From Endomychus coccineus (lineage: Eukaryota; Arthropoda; Insecta; Coleoptera; Endomychidae), in contig CAUEHT010000002.1 in the NCBI GenBank assembly GCA_958510875.1, positions 1,674,001 to 1,738,000 of the forward strand: a DNA stretch of 64,000 bases, written 5' to 3'. Positions 55,236 through 64,000 of this stretch are shown piece after piece. Position numbers and translations under genes: made by a program. How positions within the stretch are numbered: the first letter of the stretch is position 1; every line of letters starts with the position of its first letter. Under the pieces are notes generated by a model. It was not told the origin of the DNA. It made no database searches and worked only from the letters and a program-made list of their open reading frames with translations.

Positions 55236-56371
55236 TATTATGAGAAGCAGCATTTTTGTAAACTATCACATGTTAGATGTTATGGCCCTTATTGAAGACT
55301 TGTGGGGGCAGACAATGCGCCGCGTACGATATCATTATAACTCAGACAAAACCCTGCGACTAACGGCATATACAAACAACCTCACATTTCATTGAAGACT
55401 CCTGCAAGGTAGATACTTCGCTGAAGACCTGCGGTATAGACATCATTATACCTGCACACTCTGTATAACTTCACATACACACCTGTCTCGTTGAAGATCG
55501 CGTCAGCTTCATTCAAATTCACATGACTAACGTTATACATAAACAATCTGTATAACCTCACATTCCATACCCCATTGAAGTCTCCCAACTCCATTTTGTA
55601 TACTAAAAATAATTTCCATATATGTTTAAGATGATTGAAATTGCATTTTGTAATATAGCAATCAAGTAAGGTACAGACAGCTTGAATAAACGTTTTTGAA
55701 AGTAATTTCCTTATAAACATCGCGTTTGAGAGAGATGCAGAAGATATCATTTCTATACTATATATAACATTCCATCTATGCATTCAAGGAACAGCAGCCC
55801 TCCCATGATACCTCCGATGAATGCCCGGTCTCTTTCAAAAATCACGTGACTGACGACATGTACAAACAACACTATTTCAAAACCCCTATGGGCTAGCGCT
55901 ATGAAGTCTCACATTCCATACCTCGCTTCGTGACATACCTGCATGACTAACGTCATGTAAAACAATTACCTGCATCATATAGACTGCAATATACTCGCAC
56001 TTATCACTCAGACCGGATACCCTGCGGTTATATCTACAACATTAAAATCGCTTGTTCTCAATTCCTCCATAGCTGAGCGGTTAAGGAATTGGCTTTGGAT
56101 TTCATTTCTCGGGTTCGATTCCCGTGTGTAGAAAAATATTTTGATGCTGCTTTACATTGAAGTTCTCCCTAACCTCACATATTGCTTGCTGTCTACCTTG
56201 AACGATCTTGTATATACAAGCTGATCGCTCTACCACCAAGGTCAGAGACGACCACACCCTAGAGGTCACACCATCTACCCAGCTGATAATACACTACCAC
56301 GCATGCGCTACTGGTTGCCTACATCTGATAAGGCTCTCTGTCTGGCGAGCCAAAGTGTCCCGATACCTACT
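55236..56371. repeat. Right TIR of Polinton 2, outer part
   Basis: Continuation of the TIR cut by Polinton 3; inverse of 31495-32630. Contains the tRNA-like module at 56065-56135 (plus strand) and the 133-residue frame on the minus strand (55783-55382). Confidence 0.9.
56065..56135 (+). repeat. tRNA-like module in Polinton 2 right TIR
   Basis: Same A-box- and B-box-like words as at 30316; poor acceptor pairing. Confidence 0.55.
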
Positions 56372-56377
56372 GTCATT
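56372..56377. repeat. Target-site duplication GTCATT, right of Polinton 2
   Basis: Partner of 31489-31494, directly after the terminal CGATACCTACT. Confidence 0.85.
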
Positions 56378-57576
56378 CACATATACCATATGGGAGTTCC
56401 CACTAAAAAGTTGGAAATTCACATTCTACGCGTCAACACCTTTCATTTGATACCCATAAAGCTATTGGTAGAGGTTTTTCCTTATCTACATGTACCATTT
56501 GGGATTTTTCCACGAAAAAGTTGGGAATTCACAATCTACGCGTCAAGACCTTTCATTTGATACCCATAACGCTATACTTTAAAAAATAAAAATTTCAAAT
56601 CCTTATCGCGGGAGACCGGTCAAACTGATCGATATATAAATAGTATATTCTTATTCAGCACATCAGGTAGATTCGGAATATGTAATCAAATAACCACTTC
56701 CGCTTTCACTTCCGGTGTGACAATGTGTCTTCTATATAACCCACTTCCGGTTTGACCCTGATGATGATGCTTGAGTCGATGAAAATCTTGTTCAGCTCAT
56801 CATATTCGATGATTCAAAATATGCAATAAAATAACGACTTCCGGTGTAGACTCCTCAACTCAGATGATGCTTAAGTCGATGAAAAATATATGTGGCATGT
56901 GCCGTCACACTATTAAAGTTCATTCATAGATGGCGTGACACCTCATTGAAGACCCACGTGACAGACATCTCGTTGAACACCTCGTGACAGGCCCGTGACT
57001 GCATAAACAGCCTGTATACCAAAACCATATATTGCCTTTGTACTATATTTGAGAGAGCCATAGATCACCAACCCATAGTTGGAAGAACCATTGACTACCG
57101 ACATCAAACCCCTAGCCGGTAGAAACGACACCAACCGTAGGCCCCTATCGGATAGAGGTGAAGCGACACCAAAACACCCAGTGGACAGAAGCGACAGCGC
57201 AAAATTTTTGAGGCGTGTTCGCTCGAGAAACAAATGCAGGGGCCAGTCCGAGCCTGGTTAATATTAACAAGTGTTGCTTATCTAACTCATATAAATGTTC
57301 GCGGATTCTAACACGCGTCGTATCGGTACGCTGTGATCTCAATATGTTAGCGAAGTGTTTCAAAACAGATATGATTCATCCGTCCGTATACCGTTTAACC
57401 GCGATTACTGCTTCTTGCTATAGAACGATAAGGTGCATTAAAATTATTTTAATTTTATCAAGAATATAATTCATTTTTCATGAATATTCACAGCTCGGAA
57501 CCTCTCAACTATTTGTAACTAGCTCTCGTGTTTTTACCAGAGCCTGTCGGCCGACAGATATGTTTATATGAAGCTT
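56378..57576. repeat. Repeats between Polintons 2 and 4, no gene seen
   Basis: 56380-56580 holds the 'tcatttgatacccata' repeat. 56580-56770 matches 27085-27260. 56770-56900 has two units with 'gatgatgcttragtcgatgaaaa'. 57425-57576 is the inverse of about 16115-16265 (gagcctgtcggccgacagatatg). It ends AAGCTT, the presumed left target duplication of Polinton 4. Confidence 0.6.
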
Positions 57577-60500
57577 AGTAGGGATACCGGCACTTGGGCC
57601 CGCCAGATAGAGAGCCTTATCAGATGTAGGCAACCAGTAGTGCATGCATGATCTCAGACGACCTTGGGGTTCCTTATCAGTTGCGCGGTATGCCCAGACA
57701 GGTATCGGTAAGTACTGACCCTGTATTACCGGCCTGGGTAGACGGTTAGGGTGTGGTATCGCCTCTAACATCTAGGTGTTACCGGGTAGACGGTTAGGGT
57801 GTGGTCTCTGACCGCTAGGGGCCCTTCTGCTATGGTTGTATGATGGAGATCGAGTAGTGGTAATCAGCCTGTATATACAAGATCGTTCAAGGTAGACAGC
57901 AAGCAATATGTGAGGTTAGGGAGAACTTCAATGTAAAGCAGCATCAAAATATTTTTTTCTACACACGGGAATCGAACCCGAGAAATGAAATCCAAAGCCA
58001 GCTCCTTAACCGCTCAGCTATGGAGGAATTGAGAACAAGCGATTTTAATGTTGTAGATATAACCGCAGGGTATCCGGTCTGAGTGATAAGTTCGAGTATA
58101 TTGCAGTCTATATGATGCAGGTAATTTGTTTTTACATGACGTCAGTCATGCAGGTATCTGAACATGCGGGGGACGAAGTGTCGGAGCCTACAGCGAGGTA
58201 TGGAATGTGAGGCTGCTTCTTCATAGCGTCAGTCCTAGGGTTTTGAAATAGTGTTGTTTGTACATGTCGTCAGTCACGTGATTTTTGAAAGAGACCGGAG
58301 CTTCATCGAGGTATCATGGGAGGGCTGCTGCTCCTTCATCGGAGCGGGTGTATAGATGGAATGTTATACAGTACGGAAATGGTATCTTCTGCATCTCTCT
58401 CAAACGCGATGTTTATAAGGAAATTACTTTCAAAAACGTTTATTCAAGCTGTCTGTACCTTACTTGATTGCTATATTACAAAATGCGATTTCAATCATCT
58501 TAAACATATATGGATATTATTTTTAGTATAGAAAATGGAGTTGGGAGACTTCAATGGGGTATGGAATGTGAGGTTATACAGATTGTTTATGTATGACGTT
58601 AGTCATGTGAATTTGAATGAAGCTGGCGCGATCTCCAACGAGACAGGTGTGTATGTGAGGTTATACAGAGTGTGCAGGTATAATGATGTCTATCACGCAG
58701 GTCTTCAGCGAGGTATCTACCTTGCAGGAGCCTTCAATGAAATGTGGGGTTGTTTGTACATGCCGTTAGTCGCAGGGTTTTGTCTGAGTTATAATGATAT
58801 CGTACGCGGCGCATTGTCTGCCCCCACAAGTCTTCAATAAGGGGTCATAACATCTAACATGCGATAGTTTACAAAAAATGCTGCTTCTCATAATAGCGAT
58901 ATTATGAAGCGTTTGCAGGAATAACTATTAAATCATCTAAGGACTTTTTGCTTGATTAGTACTAGCGAGTACAATATTCGTTATAATATTATAAGTATGC
59001 ATCATTAGCTTACTTGTGCGATAAGGTTGTGCTAAATCATGTCCAACAGCAATGTATTCAACTTGGAATTATCGTAATGATGCGCGATCCTTCAATGTTA
59101 AAGTAGTTTCATAAGTTATCCGAAAGTAATATGGATATATAAAATGTTTTTCCAAAATTAGTTCCGAAGTAAACATAATTCGCTATAATATTCATTCATG
59201 TATGTTTCATAAATTATCCGATATAAATCAAATAAGTTTATGCTAAATCTGTGCCAGGTTGAACAATATTCACTATCATATTTTGCGGTAGAGCTACAGC
59301 TGGTTCGAGAGATAAGAAAGTTACGCCGATCACCTTCAAACGCGATGAGAATACTTTATTTTAAATCACACATGTAGTATGTATATATTCGAATCATATT
59401 TATTGTAAATCGCATAATATGACCCGAAATCTAGCTGCTGCTGGGTGTAGCCCAATACCTATACAAAATCTAGACGGAGCAGTGTTACGCATCACGATAA
59501 TTATTCGAACTGTCTGTACAGCTCGATTGCTATATAACAAAATACATTTTTAATCATCTTAAACATATAGATGTGCTAATATAATTTTTTCAGTATGCAA
59601 AAATATACTAATAAAACATTTTTCATCGACACACATTTCTTCATAGGATAGTTAGCTTTTTATAAAATTCAATCAATTTCAATGGGAAACATATATGCGA
59701 GGGAGTTTTATAGAGATCGAACTCATTTCCCCAACCACCCAAGAGCTAGAACTATGATGAGGAATAGATGTGGATAATGATAATAATCATATGAATATCT
59801 TCATAAGCGCTAATCTATATGACATTCAAACACATGCTTCATAAAAGTCTGAATATTGAGTAGAGCTATAGTATCTTCTTCATAAGCGATCATTTTCAAC
59901 ATTCAGACACTTGTTTAGCACGTGATTCAACAGCCTGTCATCATCGTTCACGAACTATGATGGGCTGATGAGGAATAAAATACCAATAATAATTATATAA
60001 ATATCTCCATTAGCAATCTGTACATTTTCCTTCACGAGCACAACTTTTACAAACTCCATACGTTCGCGTAAAAGATTATAATGATAAACACATTTTTGTT
60101 CATGGGTTTACATAATCATATGAATATCTTCATAAGCGCTAATCTATATGACATTCAAACACATGCTTCATTAAAGTCTGAACATTGAGTAGAGCTATAG
60201 TATCTTCATAAGCGATCATTATCAACATTCAGACACTTGTTTAGCACGTGATTCAACAGCCTGTCACCATCGTTCACGAACCATGATGGTTCGATGAGGA
60301 CTCAAACATTGAACAGATGAATCTTTGAGGTTAAATATCTGCTGTAGAAATTACCCCACTTTTATTACCTTTTATTTGAGGATATCGATATTTCCCATGT
60401 AAAGGCTTATTGCCTAAAGCTATTTTGTATGCAACATTGTTATCATTTGCGAGCCTACGAGGGCCTGTGTGTTGGTCGGGGCTAAATGAATATGTTTGAC

Positions 60501-60667
60501 TATTATTACCTGTAGATTTATTTGAGATTCTTCAAGTTTGAGATTGATAACCCACATGAAGAAAGAAGCTTCAATGAATTGATAGGTTATTTATTATTTT
60601 CATATTCGCTATTCTGAATGTGAACTTTATCGGCTTCAACACTCGAGATAAGAGAGAATATTTACCG
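57577..60667. repeat. Left TIR of Polinton 4
   Basis: Parallel to 31495-34280. Includes a tRNA-like module at 57958-58026 (minus), a split version of the TIR frame (58316-58840) and an undisturbed copy of the Polinton 3 target site near 58890. It has a local insertion near 58935-59050 not seen in Polinton 2. No gene I can support. Confidence 0.85.
57958..58026 (-). repeat. tRNA-like module in Polinton 4 TIR
   Basis: Same A-box- and B-box-like words as at 31734-31803, including GGTTCGATTCCCG on the minus strand. Confidence 0.55.
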
Positions 60668-61025
60668 CAAACTGTCTTATTACCACTAGGTACTACATAT
60701 TATAATAATGGAAAAGACAACATAATAATCTGAATCACTTTTTGAGGAACATTATATGTAAACATGTAATAAAACAAAAGTATATTTATATTCATTAATT
60801 GGATAGTAACATAAATTTTTTTGTTTCTAACTCTGAAGCGCTATTTATAATTTAGATTACAATCCTGATGGGTTGATCCAAGGGACTGTACTTTACCAAA
60901 CGGCTCGTTCATTATTGTGATGTCTTGCGGGAAAGTGAGAGAAATAAAATACCAAAAACAATAATAACATTTATTTAGAAAAATACATTTAGAATTAAAA
61001 TAATAACATTATGATTCATGGTTCT
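60668..61025. other. Inner segment downstream of MCP, Polinton 4
   Basis: Inverse of 41049-41350. Has the complement of AATAAA near 60970-60975 for the minus-strand capsid gene. No gene. Confidence 0.5.
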
Positions 61026-62228
61026 TCACACTAAACTCCGAACTGATCCTGTAATTGGAGAATACTCCATTATACGATCGTTAATGATGATGCAATAAGC
61101 CCTGGTGTTTTTGGGGAAATTCAGGAAACTTTCCATCTCTAGTTTGACGTCAACTGTTGATGACTTTATAGCATCGTTTTGTTTTGAACAGTCAATCACA
61201 AAAATTGCTCTATTCTTGAATGCTATATAATCTAACATGGGTTCGCTTATTATTTTATTTGAAAATGATTTCTGGAAATCATAGTACATCTGGTATGCTT
61301 CCACGTATTGCTGGTCGGTGAAATTCAATTTCATTGCTTCATATGGATAACACTCTGAATTCAAGTATAATTTTACATTTAGCAAGTTTATATTATCGAA
61401 ATATGCACTGTGCTTAACAGGATTATTTTTTCGATCAGTTTGGAAAGCTAAAATCACATATCTGGGTCGTTCCAAATTCATTGATGTTTTAACAGCCCAA
61501 ATGTCACGAGTGCTCTCCTTCATCAACGGATTTTCATGCAGATCCCAGCTGCGAAATGGAATCAAAATAGGCTTCTCAGCACTCAAATTCTCCAACATTT
61601 GAAATTTAGCCTGATCACTTGGAAACACATGTCGCACTTTTAATGCTATCGTCTTCACATTTATTTTAGCCGTTTTCGTGCCAGTGCTATTAGTATAGCA
61701 ATCGTTATCGATTCGAGACCTTATCAAGCGCAGCTTATGTTTTCCACTCAAAACATTGTTATAGTCAATGAATAGGCCTAGTAGAAAATTCAACGGTATC
61801 CATAAATTGATTTTATTATTGTAGACTGAACTCAATACATCCTTAAATGACCATCCAGTAATAGCTAGAGGTATAGATTCATGTTTGGCATATGTTAGAT
61901 AAGCTCTGATGGTGCTGACAATACCAGGATCACGTACTTTGTCTATCTCTTTCCCATTCAATTCATAACTGATATATTCGAAGAGAAACGCTCCGAAATT
62001 ATTCGTTAGTTTACATTCACCATCACCACTTGTCTCTGGCTGGAATTCTGCCTCGATGAATAAAGCAGACGATGCCAAATCTACCAACACATCTTGTTGA
62101 TTGATTAATATCTCAATTTCATCGCTGTTGCCAAATGATGTTGTGTGTGGATAGTAGGTATGAGTTTCTTCCCGGATGATGTCTTCAATGAAGTTTGGCT
62201 CGTTGAATATTTGAAGTTTTTCCGACAT
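61026..62228 (-). CDS. Major capsid protein candidate, copy 4
   Basis: Intact, 400 residues, ATG at 62228. Same features as copies 2 and 3, with scattered substitutions (for example Ala to Thr in QPETSGDG). Conservation of an open frame in a copy that lost integrase and protease suggests recent spread or selection on the capsid. Confidence 0.82.
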   Translation of the reverse strand: MSEKLQIFNEPNFIEDIIREETHTYYPHTTSFGNSDEIEILINQQDVLVDLASSALFIEAEFQPETSGDGECKLTNNFGAFLFEYISYELNGKEIDKVRDPGIVSTIRAYLTYAKHESIPLAITGWSFKDVLSSVYNNKINLWIPLNFLLGLFIDYNNVLSGKHKLRLIRSRIDNDCYTNSTGTKTAKINVKTIALKVRHVFPSDQAKFQMLENLSAEKPILIPFRSWDLHENPLMKESTRDIWAVKTSMNLERPRYVILAFQTDRKNNPVKHSAYFDNINLLNVKLYLNSECYPYEAMKLNFTDQQYVEAYQMYYDFQKSFSNKIISEPMLDYIAFKNRAIFVIDCSKQNDAIKSSTVDVKLEMESFLNFPKNTRAYCIIINDRIMEYSPITGSVRSLV

Positions 62229-62400
62229 TGTAACCAAGGGACTTCAAAAAATTTATATTTTCCAATGATAGTGATGCAGAAGCAACCTTCTCCTTCTTCA
62301 ATGACAGTGATGCAGAAGCAACCTTCTCCCTCGAGCTCGTTGTAGATAATGACTGATGACCAGTATGGAGATGTCTTTTATTGCTGAAATCCAAACCCAT
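62185..62400 (-). CDS. Short conserved ORF overlapping MCP start, copy 4
   Basis: 71 residues starting MGLDFSN, with the same internal KVASASLSL duplication as copy 2 (one Lys fewer). Ends after NIQRAKLH. It overlaps the capsid start by 44 bases. Confidence 0.55.
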   Translation of the reverse strand: MGLDFSNKRHLHTGHQSLSTTSSREKVASASLSLKKEKVASASLSLENINFLKSLGYNVGKTSNIQRAKLH

Positions 62401-62480
62401 GTTCCCAAGCGATTGCTACTGCAACCTTCTCAGTTGAATTCCTTCCATATAATGAGCGTTGGTGAGTATTGGATTATTAT

Positions 62481-63224
62481 TTATTGTTGTGAGCCATAAT
62501 CCCTAGCGATCTTTTTCAATTCCAATCGTATAATAATTTCTTCTCCACGAAAATTTACCGGTTTCCAATTCTGATCTAAACTATTCAGCGAGATGTTATC
62601 GAAGGACGTCTTGCTGATGACCGGTAGATAAATAAGATTCTTCGGCTCTAAATCAATGGAAAACCCAGGTGGTACAAGAGGTGAGAACTCATATATCGTA
62701 TGAGCTATCTTATTGTTATAATATGCTCGTGCGGTTAAGTTACACTCTACGCGTATAGTTTGAACTTTGATTATGTTTGTAGGTCGATCAGATACGTGTA
62801 GTTGGCGAGATGTCAATTTCTTTTTGCTGAATCCCAACAGTTCGCTTATACTATCTTTAGGAATAGAATTCGCTTTAAAATCACTCTTCAGCTCTGTGTG
62901 TAGAGTGTTGTTGTTAGATTTTATTGATAATTTCCGGTCACGTTCTTCTTGCTTCACTCCTACCCCACAAATTGCACTTTGTATGAAGTCCTCGATGTCT
63001 GTCAACTCGTAGGACCCCGTAGGTATAGTAACTACTTTTTCCTCACCCTTCACATCTTCATAATAAAATTTATTAAAACCTTCTTCAATGTTCGGGATGC
63101 TATTGTACGTATGCAAACCAACAAGCGCGATAGAATAATATGAATGAGGATCTAGTTCTATAGGTGGGTGAAAATCTACAGATAAGCGGGAGCTCTTACC
63201 CGTGATAGTGAACGTCTGAGACAT
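62481..63224 (-). CDS. Penton/minor capsid protein candidate, copy 4
   Basis: Intact 247 residues from ATG 63224, full length with copy 3 (LSVDFHPPIELDPHSYYSIA ... EEIIIRLELKKIARD). So Polinton 4 keeps a complete capsid-penton pair, while Polinton 2 has lost its penton tail. A TATATAAA word lies upstream at about 63252-63260 on the minus strand. Confidence 0.75.
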   Translation of the reverse strand: MSQTFTITGKSSRLSVDFHPPIELDPHSYYSIALVGLHTYNSIPNIEEGFNKFYYEDVKGEEKVVTIPTGSYELTDIEDFIQSAICGVGVKQEERDRKLSIKSNNNTLHTELKSDFKANSIPKDSISELLGFSKKKLTSRQLHVSDRPTNIIKVQTIRVECNLTARAYYNNKIAHTIYEFSPLVPPGFSIDLEPKNLIYLPVISKTSFDNISLNSLDQNWKPVNFRGEEIIIRLELKKIARDYGSQQ

Positions 63225-63260
63225 GATTGATGAAAACTTCATCAACAATCTATTTATATA

Positions 63261-63500
63261 CTAATAAATGTTAGTCGACCACAACTGAAGAGTTAGAGAG
63301 GAATTCCAAATATAACTGGCTACAATTATAAGTGTTATATTGCATGAAATATCGTGTCGACTGCAAACTTTATCGAATGAATTGATACCCTGAATCTCAT
63401 CAACCGTTCTTCTAGTTTTGCCTCTGGTATTGATTCGAAGTTCAAACGGGGGCTTCTTTATAAGCGTATTGAGAACAACTTCTCCCACGCACGCTTCCAT
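63261..63500 (-). pseudogene. PLA2-like/protease deletion scar, Polinton 4
   Basis: Starts MEACVGEVVLNTLIKK; same junction as copies 1 and 2, ending in protease tail codons out of frame. Confidence 0.8.
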
Positions 63501-63659
63501 ACAGACTGATGAGAATTCAAGATTGCACCGTTATTTAACGAGGGGGTGGGAGGAAGACCAAAGATCTCAAAATAATTTTTTTATTAATTTTCTCAATACA
63601 AAAGACTTAAGTATAATCTTAACAATATATGTTTCAAATATCTCAATCTTGACTCTTGA

Positions 63660-63805
63660 TTCATCGTCCTAGTCGTATTGCATATTCCTACCCCTTCCAC
63701 CTATATTGAAGTCCTTTTATGTATGTTCGACGCTGGTAAAAGTTCTTTCTTCTGTGCTCATGAAGCTCATGCAAAACTTGTTCTTTACTCATCTTATCAA
63801 TGTGG
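63660..63805 (-). pseudogene. Integrase stub, Polinton 4
   Basis: The minus strand from about 63805 holds an integrase-like start (agtaaagaacaagttttgca), then the shared deletion junction 'aaaaggact'. The core is absent. Confidence 0.7.
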
Positions 63806-63812
63806 AAATCTA

Positions 63813-64000
63813 GTATAGAATTAATTTTTTGGGTATATTCACAGGATTTGGAGATATACGTTTCACAGAGCCCTGCTTTGTTGTTGTGGATGATGAGGGT
63901 CTCTCCTTAGAAGGTTCCACAGATGTCATCCGTCGTTCTAACGCCTCCACTTTACTAGTAATGTCATTTAGACGCATGTTCACACTGTTAAATGTGTTAT
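63813..64000 (-). CDS. Fibre-like coiled-coil protein, copy 4 (partial at window edge)
   Basis: C-terminal about 60 codons of the family described at 46567, with VNMRLNDITSKVEALERRM and a tail ending PVNIPKKLILY. The N-terminal part is outside the window. Confidence 0.75.

Larger units (their letters stand above)
31495..56371 (+). mobile_element. Polinton/Maverick copy 2 (interrupted by copy 3)
   Basis: Starts AGTAGGTATCGGGACAC; the right end at 56371 is its inverse. GTCATT flanks both ends (31489-31494 and 56372-56377). TIRs are about 2.8 kb. Without copy 3 and its 6-bp duplication the element is 12,622 bp. It encodes packaging ATPase, a broken protein of unknown function, fibre-like protein, truncated penton candidate, short ORF and an intact capsid protein. 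Integrase is a stub and PLA2/protease a scar, so it needed integrase and protease from another copy. Confidence 0.9.
57577..64000 (-). mobile_element. Polinton/Maverick copy 4, truncated by the window edge
   Basis: Left terminus AGTAGGGATACCGGCACTTG at 57577, then a TIR to about 60667 closely related to Polinton 2. Genes follow on the minus strand: MCP, short ORF, penton, PLA2/protease scar, integrase stub, fibre-like tail. The internal deletions match Polinton 2. The right end, and so the target duplication (AAGCTT predicted), lies outside the window. Confidence 0.85.

Noticed and set aside
57079..57363. Frames between Polintons 2 and 4
   Set aside because: Low-complexity repeat words, no homologue recognised, opposite-strand frames equally long.

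Overview
This is AT-rich eukaryotic nuclear DNA, most likely from an arthropod. There is no operon-style gene packing, most genes are nested transposable elements, and one viral-type gene has a short GT-AG intron. I see no ordinary host gene. The window is a graveyard of integrated Polinton/Maverick (adintovirus-like) elements with one Ty3/gypsy retrotransposon, a solo-LTR-like insertion and much satellite DNA. The arthropod assignment is inferred from the gene families (Polinton capsid set, MSV199-like gene).

Layout. (1) 2310-6798: decayed Ty3/gypsy element on the minus strand. (2) About 7560-15720: Polinton 1, heavily mutated. (3) 16394-30850: a 14,457-bp element with AG-starting inverted termini and a 6-bp CACGTG target-site duplication. 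Its only recognisable genes are a broken protein-primed-type DNA polymerase B and a GNAT-like protein. (4) 31495-56371: Polinton 2, flanked by GTCATT duplications, with about 2.8-kb terminal inverted repeats (TIRs). (5) 42981-55229: Polinton 3, 12,249 bp, inserted inside the right TIR of Polinton 2, flanked by TATCGC duplications, with matching AGTAGATGAACTGGGC termini. (6) 57577 to the window edge: Polinton 4, a relative of Polinton 2, in opposite gene orientation.

Polinton 3 is the best preserved. In order it carries: A32-type packaging ATPase, a conserved protein of unknown function, a fibre-like coiled-coil protein, a DDE integrase with chromodomain, a PLA2-like/pX-like protein, an adenain-type protease, a single-jelly-roll penton/minor capsid candidate, a short conserved ORF, a major capsid protein candidate, a spliced MSV199/DUF3627-like gene and two small minus-strand ORFs. 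It has no PolB. Polintons 1, 2 and 4 share one set of internal deletions (integrase core; most of PLA2 and protease) but still keep capsid genes, so they look like a non-autonomous lineage moved in trans.

The most interesting pattern is a split genome. PolB sits in one class of element and integrase plus virion genes in another. Both classes have AGTAG termini and 6-bp target duplications, and two of them share subterminal TIR sequence. This suggests (inference) a bipartite or mutually dependent Polinton system. A second strong signal is a canonical A_AAA_AAC slippery heptamer that would join the PLA2-like protein to the protease by -1 frameshifting, because the protease N-terminal homology lies upstream of its first ATG.
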